Translations under genes and position numbers: made by a program
Source: Meiothermus cerbereus DSM 11376
GTDB lineage: Bacteria > Deinococcota > Deinococci > Deinococcales > Thermaceae
Length of the DNA: 64,000 nt
NCBI RefSeq assembly: GCF_000620065.1
Contig: NZ_JHVI01000023.1
Span: 1-64,000 of the forward strand
Reading direction: 5' to 3'
Notes under the pieces: model-generated
Database searches by the model: none
Told to the model about the DNA's origin: nothing
What the model saw: the letters and a program-made list of their open reading frames with translations, nothing else
Shown: positions 31,201 to 42,763 of the stretch, piece by piece
How positions within the stretch are numbered: position 1 is the first letter of the stretch
Layout: every line of letters starts with the position of its first letter

Positions 31201-32469
31201 CTAGTCACCCGCACCCACGCCGGGCATGGCCCTGGGCTTGGGTTTGGCGGTCAGAATCACATAGGCCGAAAAAAGCACCAGACTCAACAAGGAGAGCCAG
31301 CCCAGCACGGCCACCGGCCACTGCAAGGCCACCACCATGGCCGACAACAAAAACCAGGCCAGCGCCAGCGGGAACAAGCGGCCCCAGCTAAAGACCATCA
31401 GCTGGTCGTAGCGCAGGCGGAACAGCGTACCCCGCACCCAGATAAAGAAGAACAAGAACAGCGCAATTTTGACAAACATCCACAGGTAGGGCAGGGCAAA
31501 AAGACCGCCGATGATGGGGATTTGCTCCATAAAGCCGGGCATCCGCCAGCCGCCCAAAAAGATGGTGGGAATCAGGGCCGCAGCAGTGATGAGGTGGATG
31601 TACTCGGCCATCTGGAACAAGGCCCACTTGATGGAGCTGTACTCGGTGTTGTAGCCCCCCACCAGCTCCTGCTCGGCCTCGGGCAGGTCGAAGGGGGTGC
31701 GGGCCGCTTCAGCCATGCTGGTCAGGAGGAAGATGGCAAAAGCGGGGAGCATGTACAGAATCAGCCAGCCGTTTTCGTACTGCCAGTTCACAATCTGCTG
31801 GAGGTTCAGCGACCCCACCAGCACCACCGGGGCAACCAGGCTGATGCCCAGGGCCAGCTCGTAGGAGATCAGCGAGGCCGAGGAGCGCAGCGAGCCCAGC
31901 AGGGAGTACTTTGAGTTGGAGGCCCAGCCCGCCAGAAAGATGCCGTAGATGGCCATCTCGGAAACCGCAAACACATACAGGATGCCCACATCCAGGTTGA
32001 TGACCCAGGGGTCGTAACCAAAGAAAGCGTCCTTGGGGCCAAAGGGGATCAGGCCAAAGGTGAGCACGGCAAAGGTAACCGAGATCATGGGAGCTAGGAC
32101 AAAAATCACCCTATCCGCTCTGGCTACGATCAGGTCTTCCTTGAAAATGGACTTGATGGCATCGGCCAAGGGCTGGAGCAGACCATCCGGCCCCACCCGG
32201 TTGGGCCCCTGGCGAATCTGGATACGGGCCAGCAGCCGCCGCTCAATCAGGGTCATGTAGGCAAAGGCCGTCAGCAGGCCAAAAATCACCAGGAAGGCCT
32301 TGATGCCTACCATCCATAGGGGGTCGGTGGCATCGGCATCGGCAGGGGCCGCTTGGGCCGCCAGGGCAGTACCCATGACAAACGTTGCGCTACTCAAAAT
32401 TAGCTTTTGAACCGATGATCTGAGTCGCCCTGGGCTTTCGACTCTGGGCTTGGGGCATTCGTCCTTCAT
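31201..32469 (-). CDS. nqo8: Complex I subunit Nqo8 (NuoH) with N-terminal extension
   Basis: 422 residues against about 365 in Thermus. The core from about residue 50 has the eight-helix NuoH fold with [19 protein letters not shown] and [19 protein letters not shown], forming the quinone chamber with Nqo4 and Nqo6. The first 48 residues are extra: a polar start, then a hydrophobic stretch ending AAQAAPA that looks like a cleavable signal. ATG 32469 is supported by GGAGGTG and a four-base overlap with the nqo3 stop; an inner Met at 32 or 53 is the alternative. Confidence 0.93.
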   Translation of the reverse strand: MKDECPKPRVESPGRLRSSVQKLILSSATFVMGTALAAQAAPADADATDPLWMVGIKAFLVIFGLLTAFAYMTLIERRLLARIQIRQGPNRVGPDGLLQPLADAIKSIFKEDLIVARADRVIFVLAPMISVTFAVLTFGLIPFGPKDAFFGYDPWVINLDVGILYVFAVSEMAIYGIFLAGWASNSKYSLLGSLRSSASLISYELALGISLVAPVVLVGSLNLQQIVNWQYENGWLILYMLPAFAIFLLTSMAEAARTPFDLPEAEQELVGGYNTEYSSIKWALFQMAEYIHLITAAALIPTIFLGGWRMPGFMEQIPIIGGLFALPYLWMFVKIALFLFFFIWVRGTLFRLRYDQLMVFSWGRLFPLALAWFLLSAMVVALQWPVAVLGWLSLLSLVLFSAYVILTAKPKPRAMPGVGAGD

Positions 32470-34832
32470 GCTTCACCTCCGACCAATACCCTAGCCTCAA
32501 CCTTGCGACCCGCCCAGGCTCCCAGTGCAGGCAGGTACATCGCGCCCTCGGGGAGGCCAGGCACCACCTTGACCTCGAGCTTCTCTATGCCCATCGGCGT
32601 TTCCAGCTCAACCAGGTAACCTTGAGCCAAGCCATTGGCCTTGGCAGTCTCCGGGCTCATCTCCAGCTTGACCTCCACCGTTTTGGCCACTGCACCTACG
32701 AGCTGCTCCCGCCGCCACATGGTCGGGCGCAGGTACAACGACCCTATAGTCACATCCGCATCGGAGGCAGCCCAGCCGGTTGATTTTTGCGTCCAGCGCT
32801 CTAACACAGGCGGGAGTTTGTGTTTATCGACCAGCAGCCTGGTGGCCTGACGCACCAGCCGAACCGGAGTCTTGACCCCTGCGGCCTCGGCAATCAGGCC
32901 CAGCGCCGCCACTGCACCATCGGCCTCGCCATTGTTGATTCCCGCGGGCTCGAGCGGCAACACCCGGCCCTCGAGGTTCACGGTGTGGCCGCGCTTCTCG
33001 TAAGCGGTCTGGCCCGGCAAAACCACATCGGCGTATTTCTCGGCCAGCGGATGGCGGTGGGTCAGGTGCAGAATGCGGAAGGAGGCCGCTTTGAGCTGCT
33101 TTTCGCTGGGCAGGTAGGCATAGTAAACCACCCTGGGCCCCGCCTCGCTCCAACCTGCGCCGCCCTTGCCAGGAAACAGCCCCAGCGCTTCCAGCCCCCG
33201 CGCGTTGGCCGCAGGGGTCATGCACATCACCCGAGCACCCGTGCGCTCGGCAAGCTGCTTGGCTTCTTTGGCCGCCTGGGGCTGGTTAAGCACCCCCGCG
33301 CCCAGCACCAGCACCACCCGCGAACTGGCCGCCAGGCGCGCCTTGACCCAGGCCACCGGCTCGCTCAGACCAGCGGGCGCTTCGGCCTGATCCAGCAGGG
33401 CCGCCAGCAGGGCCGCTTCCATCCCCGGGGCGTGTACGGCGCTGGCCCCAGCCCACCTGGCCGTGCTGCTGGGATAGGTGCTGAAGAGGGCCAGCTTATG
33501 GGTCAGGCGGGGCATCCGCTCCTTGATGTTGAGGTCGGCAAAGGGGGTACCGTGCGCGAGCTTGGCAGCGGGTTTGAGGCCACGGCTGTACTCCGAAAGT
33601 CGCAGGTGCAGGGTGGGGGCCTCTTCCTCCGGCTGGCCCAGCACCAACACAAACTCGGCGTCCAGGAGCTCATCGAAGCTGGCCGGGGCAAACACCCCAA
33701 CGGGGTGGGCGGTACGGCCCTGGAAGTCGCGGTGCGGCGTGCTCAGGGCCTGGGTCAGCTCGAGGGCCGCCAGGCCCTCCTCCAGGGTGCTGTTGCCCGC
33801 CAGGTAGATGCCCATATCCGCCCCGGCGATACCCTCCAGACCTTTGCGGATGGCCTCCAGGGCCTCCTCCCAGGTGGCTTCCACCAGTTTGCCGTCCTTG
33901 CGCACCAAGGGCGTGCGCACCCGGTTTTCGTTGACCCATTCGTGGCCGAAGCGGGCCGCATCGGAGATCCAGACCTCGTTCACTTCCCGGCGCTCGGCCG
34001 CCCGGATGCGCTCGAGCAACCCGCTACGGGTATCCACCACAATTGCCGCCCCGCTGGCGTCGTCCATCGAGGTGGTCTCGGTGGAGTCGTACTCCCAGTT
34101 GCGGGCGCGGAAGCGTGCGGTCTGGTCGAGCAGGGCCCCCACCGGGCAGATGTCCACGATGTTGCCGCTAAAGTTGGAGGGTAGCCCCTTCTCCTCGCTG
34201 TTGATGAAGGTATGCACCCCCCGCTCGATGAAGTCGAGCACCTCCTCGCCCGGAATCTCCTCAAAGTAGCGCACACAGCGCTTGCAGTGGATGCAGCGCT
34301 CCCGGTCGAGCACGATGAAAGGCGAGAGGGGGTGGTGCTTGTCCACCTGGCGCCGGGTCATCTCGAAGCGGGTGTACATGGGCAGCTCCATGGGGTCGGG
34401 CTGGTAGAACTTCTCCACCAGGCCGTACTCGTAGCTGCGATCCTGTAGCTCACAGGCCCCGCCCTTGTCGCAGGTGGGGCAGTCGAGCGGGTGGTTGAGC
34501 AGGGTCAGCTCCACCATGCCCGACTGGGCGTGCTTCACCTCGTCGGAGAGGGTGTCCACCACCATCCCGTCGGTTACCGCGGTGATGCAGGCCGCCGCCA
34601 GCTTGGGCATCCAGAAAATTTTGGGCTGCCCATCCTCCATGATGAAGTTGCCGTCCGGCCCTTTGCGCGGGCTGCCGGTCCTAACCAGGCACATCCGGCA
34701 GGCCCCGATGGGCGACAGGTGCTTCTCAGCGCAGAACAGCGGCACATCGTAGCCAGCGTGGAAGATGGCATCCATCACCGAGGTGCCGTTCGGTACCTCT
34801 ATGGTTCTGTCGTTAATGGTTACCTTGGCCAT
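32466..34832 (-). CDS. nqo3: Complex I subunit Nqo3 (NuoG), lacking cluster N7
   Basis: 788 residues, the large Fe-S subunit of the NADH arm. Ligands for N1b (Cys34, 45, 48, 82), N5 (His114, Cys118, 121, 127) and N4 (Cys180, 183, 186, 229) are in place. The four cysteines that hold the off-path cluster N7 in Thermus (256, 259, 263, 291) are all replaced here (Ser255, Asp258, Ala262, Ser290). The rest is the molybdopterin-oxidoreductase-like fold without cofactor. Eight bases after the nqo1 stop. Confidence 0.96.
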   Translation of the reverse strand: MAKVTINDRTIEVPNGTSVMDAIFHAGYDVPLFCAEKHLSPIGACRMCLVRTGSPRKGPDGNFIMEDGQPKIFWMPKLAAACITAVTDGMVVDTLSDEVKHAQSGMVELTLLNHPLDCPTCDKGGACELQDRSYEYGLVEKFYQPDPMELPMYTRFEMTRRQVDKHHPLSPFIVLDRERCIHCKRCVRYFEEIPGEEVLDFIERGVHTFINSEEKGLPSNFSGNIVDICPVGALLDQTARFRARNWEYDSTETTSMDDASGAAIVVDTRSGLLERIRAAERREVNEVWISDAARFGHEWVNENRVRTPLVRKDGKLVEATWEEALEAIRKGLEGIAGADMGIYLAGNSTLEEGLAALELTQALSTPHRDFQGRTAHPVGVFAPASFDELLDAEFVLVLGQPEEEAPTLHLRLSEYSRGLKPAAKLAHGTPFADLNIKERMPRLTHKLALFSTYPSSTARWAGASAVHAPGMEAALLAALLDQAEAPAGLSEPVAWVKARLAASSRVVLVLGAGVLNQPQAAKEAKQLAERTGARVMCMTPAANARGLEALGLFPGKGGAGWSEAGPRVVYYAYLPSEKQLKAASFRILHLTHRHPLAEKYADVVLPGQTAYEKRGHTVNLEGRVLPLEPAGINNGEADGAVAALGLIAEAAGVKTPVRLVRQATRLLVDKHKLPPVLERWTQKSTGWAASDADVTIGSLYLRPTMWRREQLVGAVAKTVEVKLEMSPETAKANGLAQGYLVELETPMGIEKLEVKVVPGLPEGAMYLPALGAWAGRKVEARVLVGGEA

Positions 34833-34840
34833 TCCCTACC

Positions 34841-36157
34841 TCACCCCCAGCGGCTCCCCAGGCGCTCGACCGGCCTGCCCTGTTCTACAGCTTCCACAAA
34901 CTGGTGGCGGAAGTGCTTGAGGCTGCCACGCACCGGCCAGCAGGCCGCATCGGCCAGCGCACAGAAGCTGCGGCCCTCGATCTGGTCGAGCATGCTCTCC
35001 AAAAGCTCCACATCGCCTTTCTGGCCCTGTCCGGTTCCGATCTTCTCGAACAGGCTCACCATCCAGCCCGAAACCCCCTCGCGGCAGGGGGTGCATTTGC
35101 CGCAGGACTCGTGGCCGTAGAAGCGGGTTATGTTCCACATAGCATCCACCATGCTCATGCTGGCCGGGATGCCGATCACCCCCCCGGTGCCCAGCAGCGA
35201 GCCCTTGGCGCTGATGGACTCGTAGTCCATGGGGGTATCGAGGATTTCGTCGTTCCAGGGCAAAGGCGGGCAGGAAGAGCCCCCCGGAATAATGGCCTGG
35301 ATGGGCTCGGTGGGGCCCCCGGCCCAGTCGAAGAGCAGCTCGCGGAAGGTGGTGCCCAGGGGCAGCTCGTACACGCCGGGGCGCTTGAAGGGGCCCGAGA
35401 CCTGGAAGAGCTTGTGGCCCTTGGACTTTTCGGTGCCCATGCTGGCGAACCAGTCGGCCCCGCGCTCGATGATGTGCACCACCGAGCAGAGCGACTCCAC
35501 GTTGTTGATGGTGGTGGGCATCCCCCACAGGCCGGCCTGGGCCGGGAAGGGGGGCTTCATGCGGGGGTTGGCCCGCAGGCCCTCGAGGGAGTTCATCAGG
35601 GCGGTCTCCTCACCGCAGATGTAGGCCCCGGCCCCCCGGTGCACATACAGGTCGAAGCTAAAGCCGGTGCCCATCACATTCTGACCCAGGTAACCCGCCG
35701 CATAGGCCTCGCGAATCGCCGCGATAAGCCGGTCGTAGGCCCGGCGGTACTCGCCGCGGATGTAGATGTAGCCCTTGCTGGCCTGGATCGCCACCCCCGC
35801 AATCATCATGCCCTCGATGAGCTGGTGGGGGTCATCCTCCATCAGGTAGCGGTCTTTGAAGGAGCCCGGCTCCGACTCGTCGGCGTTGCAGACGATGTAG
35901 TGCTGCTTGCCGGTGTTTTTGGGCATGAAGCTCCATTTGAGCCCGGTGGGGAAACCCGCCCCTCCCCGCCCACGCAGGCCAGACTTCTTGACCTCCTCAA
36001 TGACCCAGTCCTGGCCCTGGGCGATGGCCTTCTTGATGGCCTGATAGCCGCCGTGGGAAAGGTAATAGGCAAGCGTCCAGGAGTTGGGCTGGCCCACGTG
36101 TTTGTATAAGGTCTTTTCGAAGCGGGGGTCTTTGCCGCTCACGATGGGCCCGTTCAT
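34841..36157 (-). CDS. nqo1: Complex I subunit Nqo1 (NuoF), NADH and FMN site
   Basis: 438 residues, same length as in Thermus. Binds NADH and FMN ([26 protein letters not shown]) and cluster N3 ([11 protein letters not shown] plus Cys in FCALADA). The start overlaps the nqo2 stop by four bases. Confidence 0.97.
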   Translation of the reverse strand: MNGPIVSGKDPRFEKTLYKHVGQPNSWTLAYYLSHGGYQAIKKAIAQGQDWVIEEVKKSGLRGRGGAGFPTGLKWSFMPKNTGKQHYIVCNADESEPGSFKDRYLMEDDPHQLIEGMMIAGVAIQASKGYIYIRGEYRRAYDRLIAAIREAYAAGYLGQNVMGTGFSFDLYVHRGAGAYICGEETALMNSLEGLRANPRMKPPFPAQAGLWGMPTTINNVESLCSVVHIIERGADWFASMGTEKSKGHKLFQVSGPFKRPGVYELPLGTTFRELLFDWAGGPTEPIQAIIPGGSSCPPLPWNDEILDTPMDYESISAKGSLLGTGGVIGIPASMSMVDAMWNITRFYGHESCGKCTPCREGVSGWMVSLFEKIGTGQGQKGDVELLESMLDQIEGRSFCALADAACWPVRGSLKHFRHQFVEAVEQGRPVERLGSRWG

Positions 36158-36717
36158 GCGCCCACCTCCTCCCCGCGCACATGCACCTCGTGCCCCACCT
36201 TACCCGGCAGCGCGATCTCCTCGAGCCGCCGACCTTCCCGCAAACCCTGCAACAGCGCATGCAGACGGGCTTTGGTTACGCACTCCACGTAGGGCTCGTC
36301 GTTGACCTGCACCACCGGGGCGGTGTGGCAGGAACCCAGGCACTCCACCTTCTGGATGCTAAAAAGGCCATCGGGGGTTACTTCTCCCCGCAAAATGCCC
36401 AGCTCCTGCACCAGTTCGTCCCATAGCTCATCGGCCCCCCCAATGGCACAGGAGAGGGTGGCACAGACCTGGAGGTGGTACTTGCCGGTGGGCAGAGCCT
36501 GGTAGTAGCTATAAAAGCTCATCACACCCGCCACCTCGGTAGCGGTGATACCTAGGATTTGGGCAATCTCTTCCTGACGCTCAGGGGAGATCCAGCCCTC
36601 CTCCTGCTGTATCCGCCGCAGCATGGGCATGATGGCCGCCCGTCGCCCCTGGGGCGTATCAGGGTACTGTGCGAATACCTCACGTAGCCAGTCTTGTTTA
36701 TCGTCGAAAAATCCCAT
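36154..36717 (-). CDS. nqo2: Complex I subunit Nqo2 (NuoE), 2Fe-2S cluster N1a
   Basis: 187 residues. A thioredoxin-like domain binds N1a through Cys residues of [11 protein letters not shown] and [14 protein letters not shown] 36717 follows GGAGG; an upstream in-frame start adds four residues and is less likely. A 72-base gap separates it from the nqo4 stop codon. Confidence 0.96.
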   Translation of the reverse strand: MGFFDDKQDWLREVFAQYPDTPQGRRAAIMPMLRRIQQEEGWISPERQEEIAQILGITATEVAGVMSFYSYYQALPTGKYHLQVCATLSCAIGGADELWDELVQELGILRGEVTPDGLFSIQKVECLGSCHTAPVVQVNDEPYVECVTKARLHALLQGLREGRRLEEIALPGKVGHEVHVRGEEVGA

Positions 36718-36789
36718 ATGCCTCCGCAAACATTCAAAAGCCTGGGGGGGGACAGCTTGTCCCTGAACGCCAGGCCTCCGTTACATAAC

Positions 36790-38037
36790 TCATCGGTCTA
36801 CGTCCCCCATCACCGGGTCTAAAGAAGCAATCACCGCCACCATGTCGGCCATCTGGACGCCTTTGCAGGCATAGGGCAGGCTTTGCAGATTAACAAAGCT
36901 GGGCGCGCGCACCTTGACCCGGTAGGGCATCGAACCACCATCGGAAACGATGTAGTAGCCCAGCTCACCCCGGGCGCTCTCGGTAGGCACGTACACCTCG
37001 CCCGGGGCGGGGTGGAAGCCTTCGGTCACCAGCTTGAAGTGATAGATGACCGCCTCCATCGAGGTTTCCAGCAAGTGGCGCGGCGGCAGCGAAATTTGCG
37101 GGTTGGGGTCGCGGATGGGGCCGGGCCCGATGGCCTCGAGCCGCTCGACGGCCTGCCGAATAATCTTGACCGACTCGCGCATCTCGAGGAGGCGAATCAC
37201 CATCCGGTCGAAGATGTCGCCCCCCGTGAGCACCGGTACGTCGAAGTGGTAGGTTTCGTAGCCGGCGTAAGGGTAAGCCTTACGCACATCGTAGTTAACC
37301 CCCGAGGCCCGCAGGCTGCCCCCGGTAAGGGAAAGGTTGATGGCCACCTCGGGGGGGATCACCGCCACACCGCGGGCGCGCTCGTAAAAGATGGGGCTTT
37401 CCCGGAACAAAGCCTCGTACTCGTCGATCCGGGCCGGCATCTGCGCGATGAACTTCTTCACCTCGCCCAGAAACTCCGGCGGCAGGTCTTCCTTGAGGCC
37501 GCCAATCCGGATGTAGTTATGGTGGAAGCGCTGCCCCGAGACCCATTCGAAGAGGTCGAGCACCGCCTCGCGCTCGCGGAAGGCGTAGAAGAACGGCGTC
37601 AGCGCACCAAAGTCCAGCAGGCCCGTCCCCAGGAAGACCAGGTGCGAGGCGATGCGGGACAGCTCGTTGAGCATCACCCGGATGGCCTGGGCCCTGGGGG
37701 GCACCTGGGCCCCCACCAGCTTTTCCACGCTCAGGGCGTAGGCCAGGTCGTGGCTAAAGCTGTGCAGGTAGTCCATGCGGGGGGTGTAGGTGATGCACTG
37801 CGTGTAGGTGCGGTGCTCCATGTTCTTCTCGAAGCCGGTGTGAAGGTAGCCGATGTGGGGGGTCAGGCGCAGAATCTGCTCCCCTGAGAGATCCACCACC
37901 ACCCGCAGCACCCCGTGGGTTGAGGGGTGCTGGGGCCCCACGTTGAGGGTCATGACCTCGGATTTCAGCTCCGGCGCATCGGCGATATCGTAGGCCTCCA
38001 CCGAGGGGCTGTGTAGCTTTTGCGGGTCGCGCACCAT
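36790..38037 (-). CDS. nqo4: Complex I subunit Nqo4 (NuoD)
   Basis: 415 residues of the NiFe-hydrogenase-like 49-kDa subunit, forming the quinone site with Nqo6. [11 protein letters not shown] near residue 32 and [18 protein letters not shown] are conserved quinone-site segments. Start overlaps the nqo5 stop (TGATG). Confidence 0.97.
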   Translation of the reverse strand: MVRDPQKLHSPSVEAYDIADAPELKSEVMTLNVGPQHPSTHGVLRVVVDLSGEQILRLTPHIGYLHTGFEKNMEHRTYTQCITYTPRMDYLHSFSHDLAYALSVEKLVGAQVPPRAQAIRVMLNELSRIASHLVFLGTGLLDFGALTPFFYAFREREAVLDLFEWVSGQRFHHNYIRIGGLKEDLPPEFLGEVKKFIAQMPARIDEYEALFRESPIFYERARGVAVIPPEVAINLSLTGGSLRASGVNYDVRKAYPYAGYETYHFDVPVLTGGDIFDRMVIRLLEMRESVKIIRQAVERLEAIGPGPIRDPNPQISLPPRHLLETSMEAVIYHFKLVTEGFHPAPGEVYVPTESARGELGYYIVSDGGSMPYRVKVRAPSFVNLQSLPYACKGVQMADMVAVIASLDPVMGDVDR

Positions 38038-38660
38038 CAGTTGCCTCCCTTCACAACCTTCTGCACCTCAGCGGCCACATCCTGGTAACCCTTGCGGGTA
38101 CCCCCCCGCCAGCCGGTCATGCCGCCTTTATCGCCGGACAGGCCGGCCCGGAAAGCGTCGGGATCAATGAAGCGGCCCTCCTTGAACAAAGTGGGGGTCT
38201 CGCCCAGGGGGAAGTCCTTGCGCAGGGGGTGGCCTTCCAGGTCTTCGGGGGTCAGGATTTTGCGCAGGTCGGGGTGGCCCTCGAAGCGGATGCCCAGCAG
38301 GTCGAAGACCTCGCGCTCGAGGTAGTCAGCCCCCATCCATAGATCGGTCAGACTGGGCAGGCTGGGGTTGGCCTCGGGCACATACACCCGGATGAAGACC
38401 CGGCTGCCATCGCCCCCCTGGTAGCCCGGCAACGAAACCAGCTCATAAACCACGCAGAAACGCTCCGGTTTGGGTTGGGGGTATTTCAGGTAGTCAATGC
38501 CCACCACGTCGGCCAGGTAGTTCCAACCCTGGCTTTTGAGCTGGGTCAGCAAGGCCTTGAACTCGCCGCGGGGCACCACCACCCAGGTGTTGCCGTGGGC
38601 CTCCTCGATGGCCCAACCGTTGGCTTGAGCCTGTTTTTTTAGCTCGGTCAGCTTTTGCAT
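38037..38660 (-). CDS. nqo5: Complex I subunit Nqo5 (NuoC)
   Basis: 207 residues, equal to Thermus Nqo5. Peripheral-arm subunit bridging Nqo4 and Nqo9; [25 protein letters not shown] and [10 protein letters not shown] are family motifs. ATG 38660 chosen over GTG 38666. Sixteen bases after nqo6. Confidence 0.95.
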   Translation of the reverse strand: MQKLTELKKQAQANGWAIEEAHGNTWVVVPRGEFKALLTQLKSQGWNYLADVVGIDYLKYPQPKPERFCVVYELVSLPGYQGGDGSRVFIRVYVPEANPSLPSLTDLWMGADYLEREVFDLLGIRFEGHPDLRKILTPEDLEGHPLRKDFPLGETPTLFKEGRFIDPDAFRAGLSGDKGGMTGWRGGTRKGYQDVAAEVQKVVKGGN

Positions 38661-38676
38661 GTCCACCTCGAGCGCC

Positions 38677-39216
<540 letters not shown>

Positions 39217-39248
39217 TCAAAACCCCCTTTGTCTTCGGGCTGGGCCCA

Positions 39249-39608
39249 CTAGTGCCATTTCATCACGCCCTTGTACCACTCGTACAAAAACCCCACGAAC
39301 AACAAAAGCGTGAAGGCCAGCAGGCCGAAAAAGCCCACCACACCCACGGTACCGGCGCTCACCGCGTAGGGCCACAAAAAGGCCACCTCCACATCGAAGA
39401 TGATGAACAGCATCGCCACCGCGTAGAAGTGCACCGGGAAGCGCTTGACCTCCCCGGCGGGGTCGTTGCCCGATTCATAGGGCATCAGCTTGAATCGCCC
39501 ACCTTTTTTGGGGCCCAGAACTGCCCCTACCACGGTTGCCAGAACGGCAATGCCGACTGCAACAGCCAGGTACACCAGCAGAGCCTGATACTCACTTATA
39601 GGTGACAT
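39249..39608 (-). CDS. nqo7: Complex I subunit Nqo7 (NuoA)
   Basis: 119 residues, three membrane helices. The loop [19 protein letters not shown] is conserved and contacts the quinone cavity. First gene of the operon; GAGGAGG precedes ATG 39608. Confidence 0.96.
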   Translation of the reverse strand: MSPISEYQALLVYLAVAVGIAVLATVVGAVLGPKKGGRFKLMPYESGNDPAGEVKRFPVHFYAVAMLFIIFDVEVAFLWPYAVSAGTVGVVGFFGLLAFTLLLFVGFLYEWYKGVMKWH

Positions 39609-39697
39609 GCGCCTCCTCTTGATGGGTGGCCGAGCTTGTGCCGGTCTTCACGAGCTTTGGGAAACCCTACCGGCTGCCCGGCCTACTTGTCGCCAAC

Positions 39698-39725
39698 ATC
39701 TTACACTTCTACCTTCTCGACGCAA
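39698..39725 (-). promoter_or_regulatory. Candidate promoter of the nqo operon
   Basis: On the minus strand TTGCGT and TAAGAT are separated by 16 bases, about 90 bases before the nqo7 start. Best candidate in the 529-base gap up to the GGDEF-EAL gene; apart from this and a doubtful short frame at 39780-39980, I see nothing in the gap. Confidence 0.45.
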
Positions 39726-39779
39726 TATCGTTCCAAGGAAAATGTTATTTGGGAATGAGCTCCAACATTGTAGTTACCC

Positions 39780-39980
39780 CTACCGGAACAGAAAAAACCA
39801 GCCTTTTATTCCTTCACGGGCCACCTCATAACCCTGCCCCGTCGTCCGTAGGGTGGTGTCGTCACCATCCCAAAGAATGCCCCAGCCAAGAAAGAGCCCT
39901 TGCTCATTCATCACCGCCATCAGGACGTAGCCCGCAAAGCCACCCAGGGGGCCTACCCAACGCGGGCTCGGGGAGGTCAA
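39780..39980 (-). CDS. Doubtful small ORF or gene remnant
   Basis: 66 codons from a TTG start with an unusual content: four Trp, many Gly and a hydrophobic stretch (PLGGFAGYVLMAVM). No ribosome site is visible; a TACACT box lies just upstream. It may be the tail of a decayed gene in the nqo upstream region. No function can be given. Confidence 0.25.
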   Translation of the reverse strand: MTSPSPRWVGPLGGFAGYVLMAVMNEQGLFLGWGILWDGDDTTLRTTGQGYEVAREGIKGWFFLFR

Positions 39981-40137
39981 AAGTGTAAATCAGCCGGGGT
40001 AGCTTTCTGGTATTTTTGGGTTAGAGAAAGCCATTCGCCTCGAGGGATTTGAGTTCATCCACTTGCACATGCCCAGCCGGGCAGATCAAGAAGCATACGA
40101 AGGAACAAGTGGCTTTTGGCGATGGAAGTCAGGAACC

Positions 40138-42702
40138 TTAAAGCGAATCCGGTCGGCCCAGGATGTAGCCCTGTCCCAGGGAAAAGCCCAGGTACTGCAA
40201 ATAGTTCAGGGCAGCTTCATGTTCGATACCTTCGGCAATCGCAGCCAGATTCAAGGCCTGGGCCAGGGCCAAAACCGCGGCCACCAGTCGGGCAGCAGAG
40301 CTTGTGGGGTTCGGAGGGGTGCTTAGGGCATTGGTAAAGGCCTGACCCAGCTTGAGTCCGTCCACCGGAAGATTGGCCAGACGTTCCAAGCTGGAGTAGC
40401 CGCTACCGAAGTCATCGAGGTAAACCCGCACGCCGAGTCTCTTTAGGAAACCTATGGTCTGGCTGGCATCTCTTCCTCGCCCATCTGGGATGAGGGAACT
40501 CTCCGTGATTTCCAGGATGAGGGCATCTGGAGGACAGTTGGTCTCTTCCAACACATTAACCACCAGTTCGGCATAGTTGGGCTGAAGGAGCTCTTGCGGG
40601 CTCACATTTACATGCACCGGCAGGCCGTGACGGTTCCTGTCCATACAGGCCCGACGCAGCACCCAGTTGCCCAGCCTGGGCATCAGGTGGTGCCGTTCTG
40701 CCAGGGGGATGAACTCGGAAGGAGGTGCTTTGGGCCAGCGCAGGAGGGCTTCCAGGGCCTCGGTTTTTCTCGTTTTGAGGTTTACAATGGGCTGGTACAG
40801 CAACGTCAGGTTCTTGTTGGACTCCAGATCCGATTGAAGGGCCTCCAGGAGCTCCATCTCCCGGCGCAAGGCATCCTGAAGCTGGGTTTCATAGAAGGCA
40901 AGGCGGTTTTTCCCCTCGGCCTTGGCGCGATAAAGGGCCATGTCGGCCCGCTGTAGAAACTCCCCTGGGGACAGTCCAGCTTCTCCCATGGCAATACCAA
41001 TGGAGGTGGTGATACGGTACGTTCGCTCCCCTAGAGGTAGAGGAAGGCGGGCCACCTCGAGCAGCCGTTCGCCCACCTTGATAACCTCTTCCACCGTTTC
41101 TATTCCAGTGAGCAAAACCAGGAACTCATCGCCCCCTTGTCGGGCCACAATATCTCGAGGCCGAAGGGCAGCCTGGAGCCGGGTAGCGATTCCTCGGATT
41201 ACCTCGTCTCCCGCCGCGTGGCCTTCCAGGTCGTTCACCAGCTTGAGCCCATCTAAGTCCAGGTAGAGCACTGTGGGGCGGGCTTCATGCTGCAAGGCTT
41301 GCGCCAGCTTCTCCATGAAAAATAAGCGGTTGGGCAGCCCGGTGAGGGCATCGTGGTACGCCAGGTGCTGCAACCTGCCCTCCAGCTCCATTCTCCTCAG
41401 GAGAAGACCCAACTGGCTGGCAAAAGCCTGGGCCAGTTCCACATCCAGGGGTGCAAAAGCGTCGCTTCGTTCGAAGTTATCGAGGTACAGAATGGCCTTG
41501 CGCTGCCCGGTCAGGTAGACCGGAACCGAAAGGATGGCCTGAATTTCCCGCACCCGCCCTGCCTCCTCCATCACCTGGCGCTGTTTGGCATCCAGGCGCC
41601 GGTTGTAGCGCTGCAGGTCTTCTTGTGTGAAGATATGGGCCTTCTTATGCTCGGTGAGGGAAATGGCATCCCCTGGCTGGAGGCGGATCTGGCGGAGCGC
41701 TGCCAGGTCGTACCCCCTGGCGGTCACAAAGTGGTAGTAGCCGTCTTCCATCAAGATGACAACGCTCCCTGCCTGGGCACTGGGTACGGTGTTCAGCGCG
41801 GCGTCGAGGATGAGGCTAAAAATAGAGTCGGAAAACCCCTCGGTCATGAGGGTCTCGTAGACCCGCAGGAGATTTTGGCGAAAGGTGCTCCAGCGCATCT
41901 CTCTTTCCTGGGCCTCGAGGCGATCTCGAATGTCCACACCCAGGGCCAGAATCTCCAGTGTTTCGCTGCCGGGACCGGGCACCGCCATAAAGGTCCATTC
42001 TGTCGGGTTAGCATCAAGGGTTGTGGCCGTAAGCGGCTGTCCTGGTTTTTCTAATGCGGCCTCAATAGGAAGAGAAAGGCCTTGGGGAAATGCCTTCTGC
42101 AAAGCAGGGTTGGCCCAGAGCAGCACCCCTGCAACACCCAGGCGGGCTACATAGAAAGGAGATAGGCTCAGAAGACGCTCTAACCAGCGATGGCGCTCAA
42201 AGAGATCCAAGGTTCGGGCCAACACCTCAGCTACACCTCGCAGGAAGGCGGCCTCCTCAGGGGTAAAGCTTCGCTCTTGCTGACAGTCATCCACCCCCAG
42301 GAAGCCCCAAAGGCCTTCCTCCACCCAGATGGGCACCACCAGAAGGCTCTGAATATCCTGGGCTTCAAGAAGGGGCCTTTCCGCTTCAGGAAAAGAGTAC
42401 ACGGTTCCAGCGATGGCCTGGTTCTGCAGGAATGCTTCCAGCCAGCGGGTGTACCCGGCTTCCTTCATGGGCAGATTTTGCAGTGCGGGATTCTGAATCT
42501 GGGGAGCCGTATCGGAAGCCGCCCACTCGGCCACTTGCGAGGCATACCAGGTGCCGTCCTGTTCCTTCAGACGAAAGATATAGGAGCGTTGGGTCTTCAA
42601 AGCCTCCGCCAGGGCCTGCAAAGTCTCGGGAAGACCGGAAAGCCCTTGTCGCAGCAGGGGCAAAAAGGTTTGGGGAATGCCATCAAAAGAAGCCTGTTGC
42701 AT
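40138..42702 (-). CDS. GAF-GGDEF-EAL cyclic-di-GMP enzyme
   Basis: 854 residues, cytoplasmic, no membrane helices. A GAF-like domain (about 15-180), a PAS-like stretch, a second GAF (about 300-450), GGDEF (motif at about 520) and EAL (EALLR at about 650). The GGDEF half is intact and has an RxxD inhibitory site (RPRD) five residues before it. The EAL half keeps E (EALLR), N (VNVSP), E (EITES), DD (DDFGSGYSS), K, E (AEGIE) and the QGY glutamine, so both synthesis and hydrolysis of c-di-GMP are possible. ATG 42702 was chosen since the longer frame shadows the next gene; the ribosome site is weak. Confidence 0.92.
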   Translation of the reverse strand: MQQASFDGIPQTFLPLLRQGLSGLPETLQALAEALKTQRSYIFRLKEQDGTWYASQVAEWAASDTAPQIQNPALQNLPMKEAGYTRWLEAFLQNQAIAGTVYSFPEAERPLLEAQDIQSLLVVPIWVEEGLWGFLGVDDCQQERSFTPEEAAFLRGVAEVLARTLDLFERHRWLERLLSLSPFYVARLGVAGVLLWANPALQKAFPQGLSLPIEAALEKPGQPLTATTLDANPTEWTFMAVPGPGSETLEILALGVDIRDRLEAQEREMRWSTFRQNLLRVYETLMTEGFSDSIFSLILDAALNTVPSAQAGSVVILMEDGYYHFVTARGYDLAALRQIRLQPGDAISLTEHKKAHIFTQEDLQRYNRRLDAKQRQVMEEAGRVREIQAILSVPVYLTGQRKAILYLDNFERSDAFAPLDVELAQAFASQLGLLLRRMELEGRLQHLAYHDALTGLPNRLFFMEKLAQALQHEARPTVLYLDLDGLKLVNDLEGHAAGDEVIRGIATRLQAALRPRDIVARQGGDEFLVLLTGIETVEEVIKVGERLLEVARLPLPLGERTYRITTSIGIAMGEAGLSPGEFLQRADMALYRAKAEGKNRLAFYETQLQDALRREMELLEALQSDLESNKNLTLLYQPIVNLKTRKTEALEALLRWPKAPPSEFIPLAERHHLMPRLGNWVLRRACMDRNRHGLPVHVNVSPQELLQPNYAELVVNVLEETNCPPDALILEITESSLIPDGRGRDASQTIGFLKRLGVRVYLDDFGSGYSSLERLANLPVDGLKLGQAFTNALSTPPNPTSSAARLVAAVLALAQALNLAAIAEGIEHEAALNYLQYLGFSLGQGYILGRPDSL

Positions 42703-42718
42703 AGGGTAATGTCTTTGG

Positions 42719-42747
42719 TAGAAAGCCCCCTGAGGGTGGGGGGCTTG
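42719..42747 (-). terminator. Terminator after the PaaK-like gene
   Basis: On the minus strand AAGCCCCC and GGGGGCTT flank a short loop, then TCT. It lies 17 bases after the ligase stop and just before the GGDEF-EAL start. Confidence 0.6.
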
Positions 42748-42763
42748 GGATTGGAGGCTCCTG

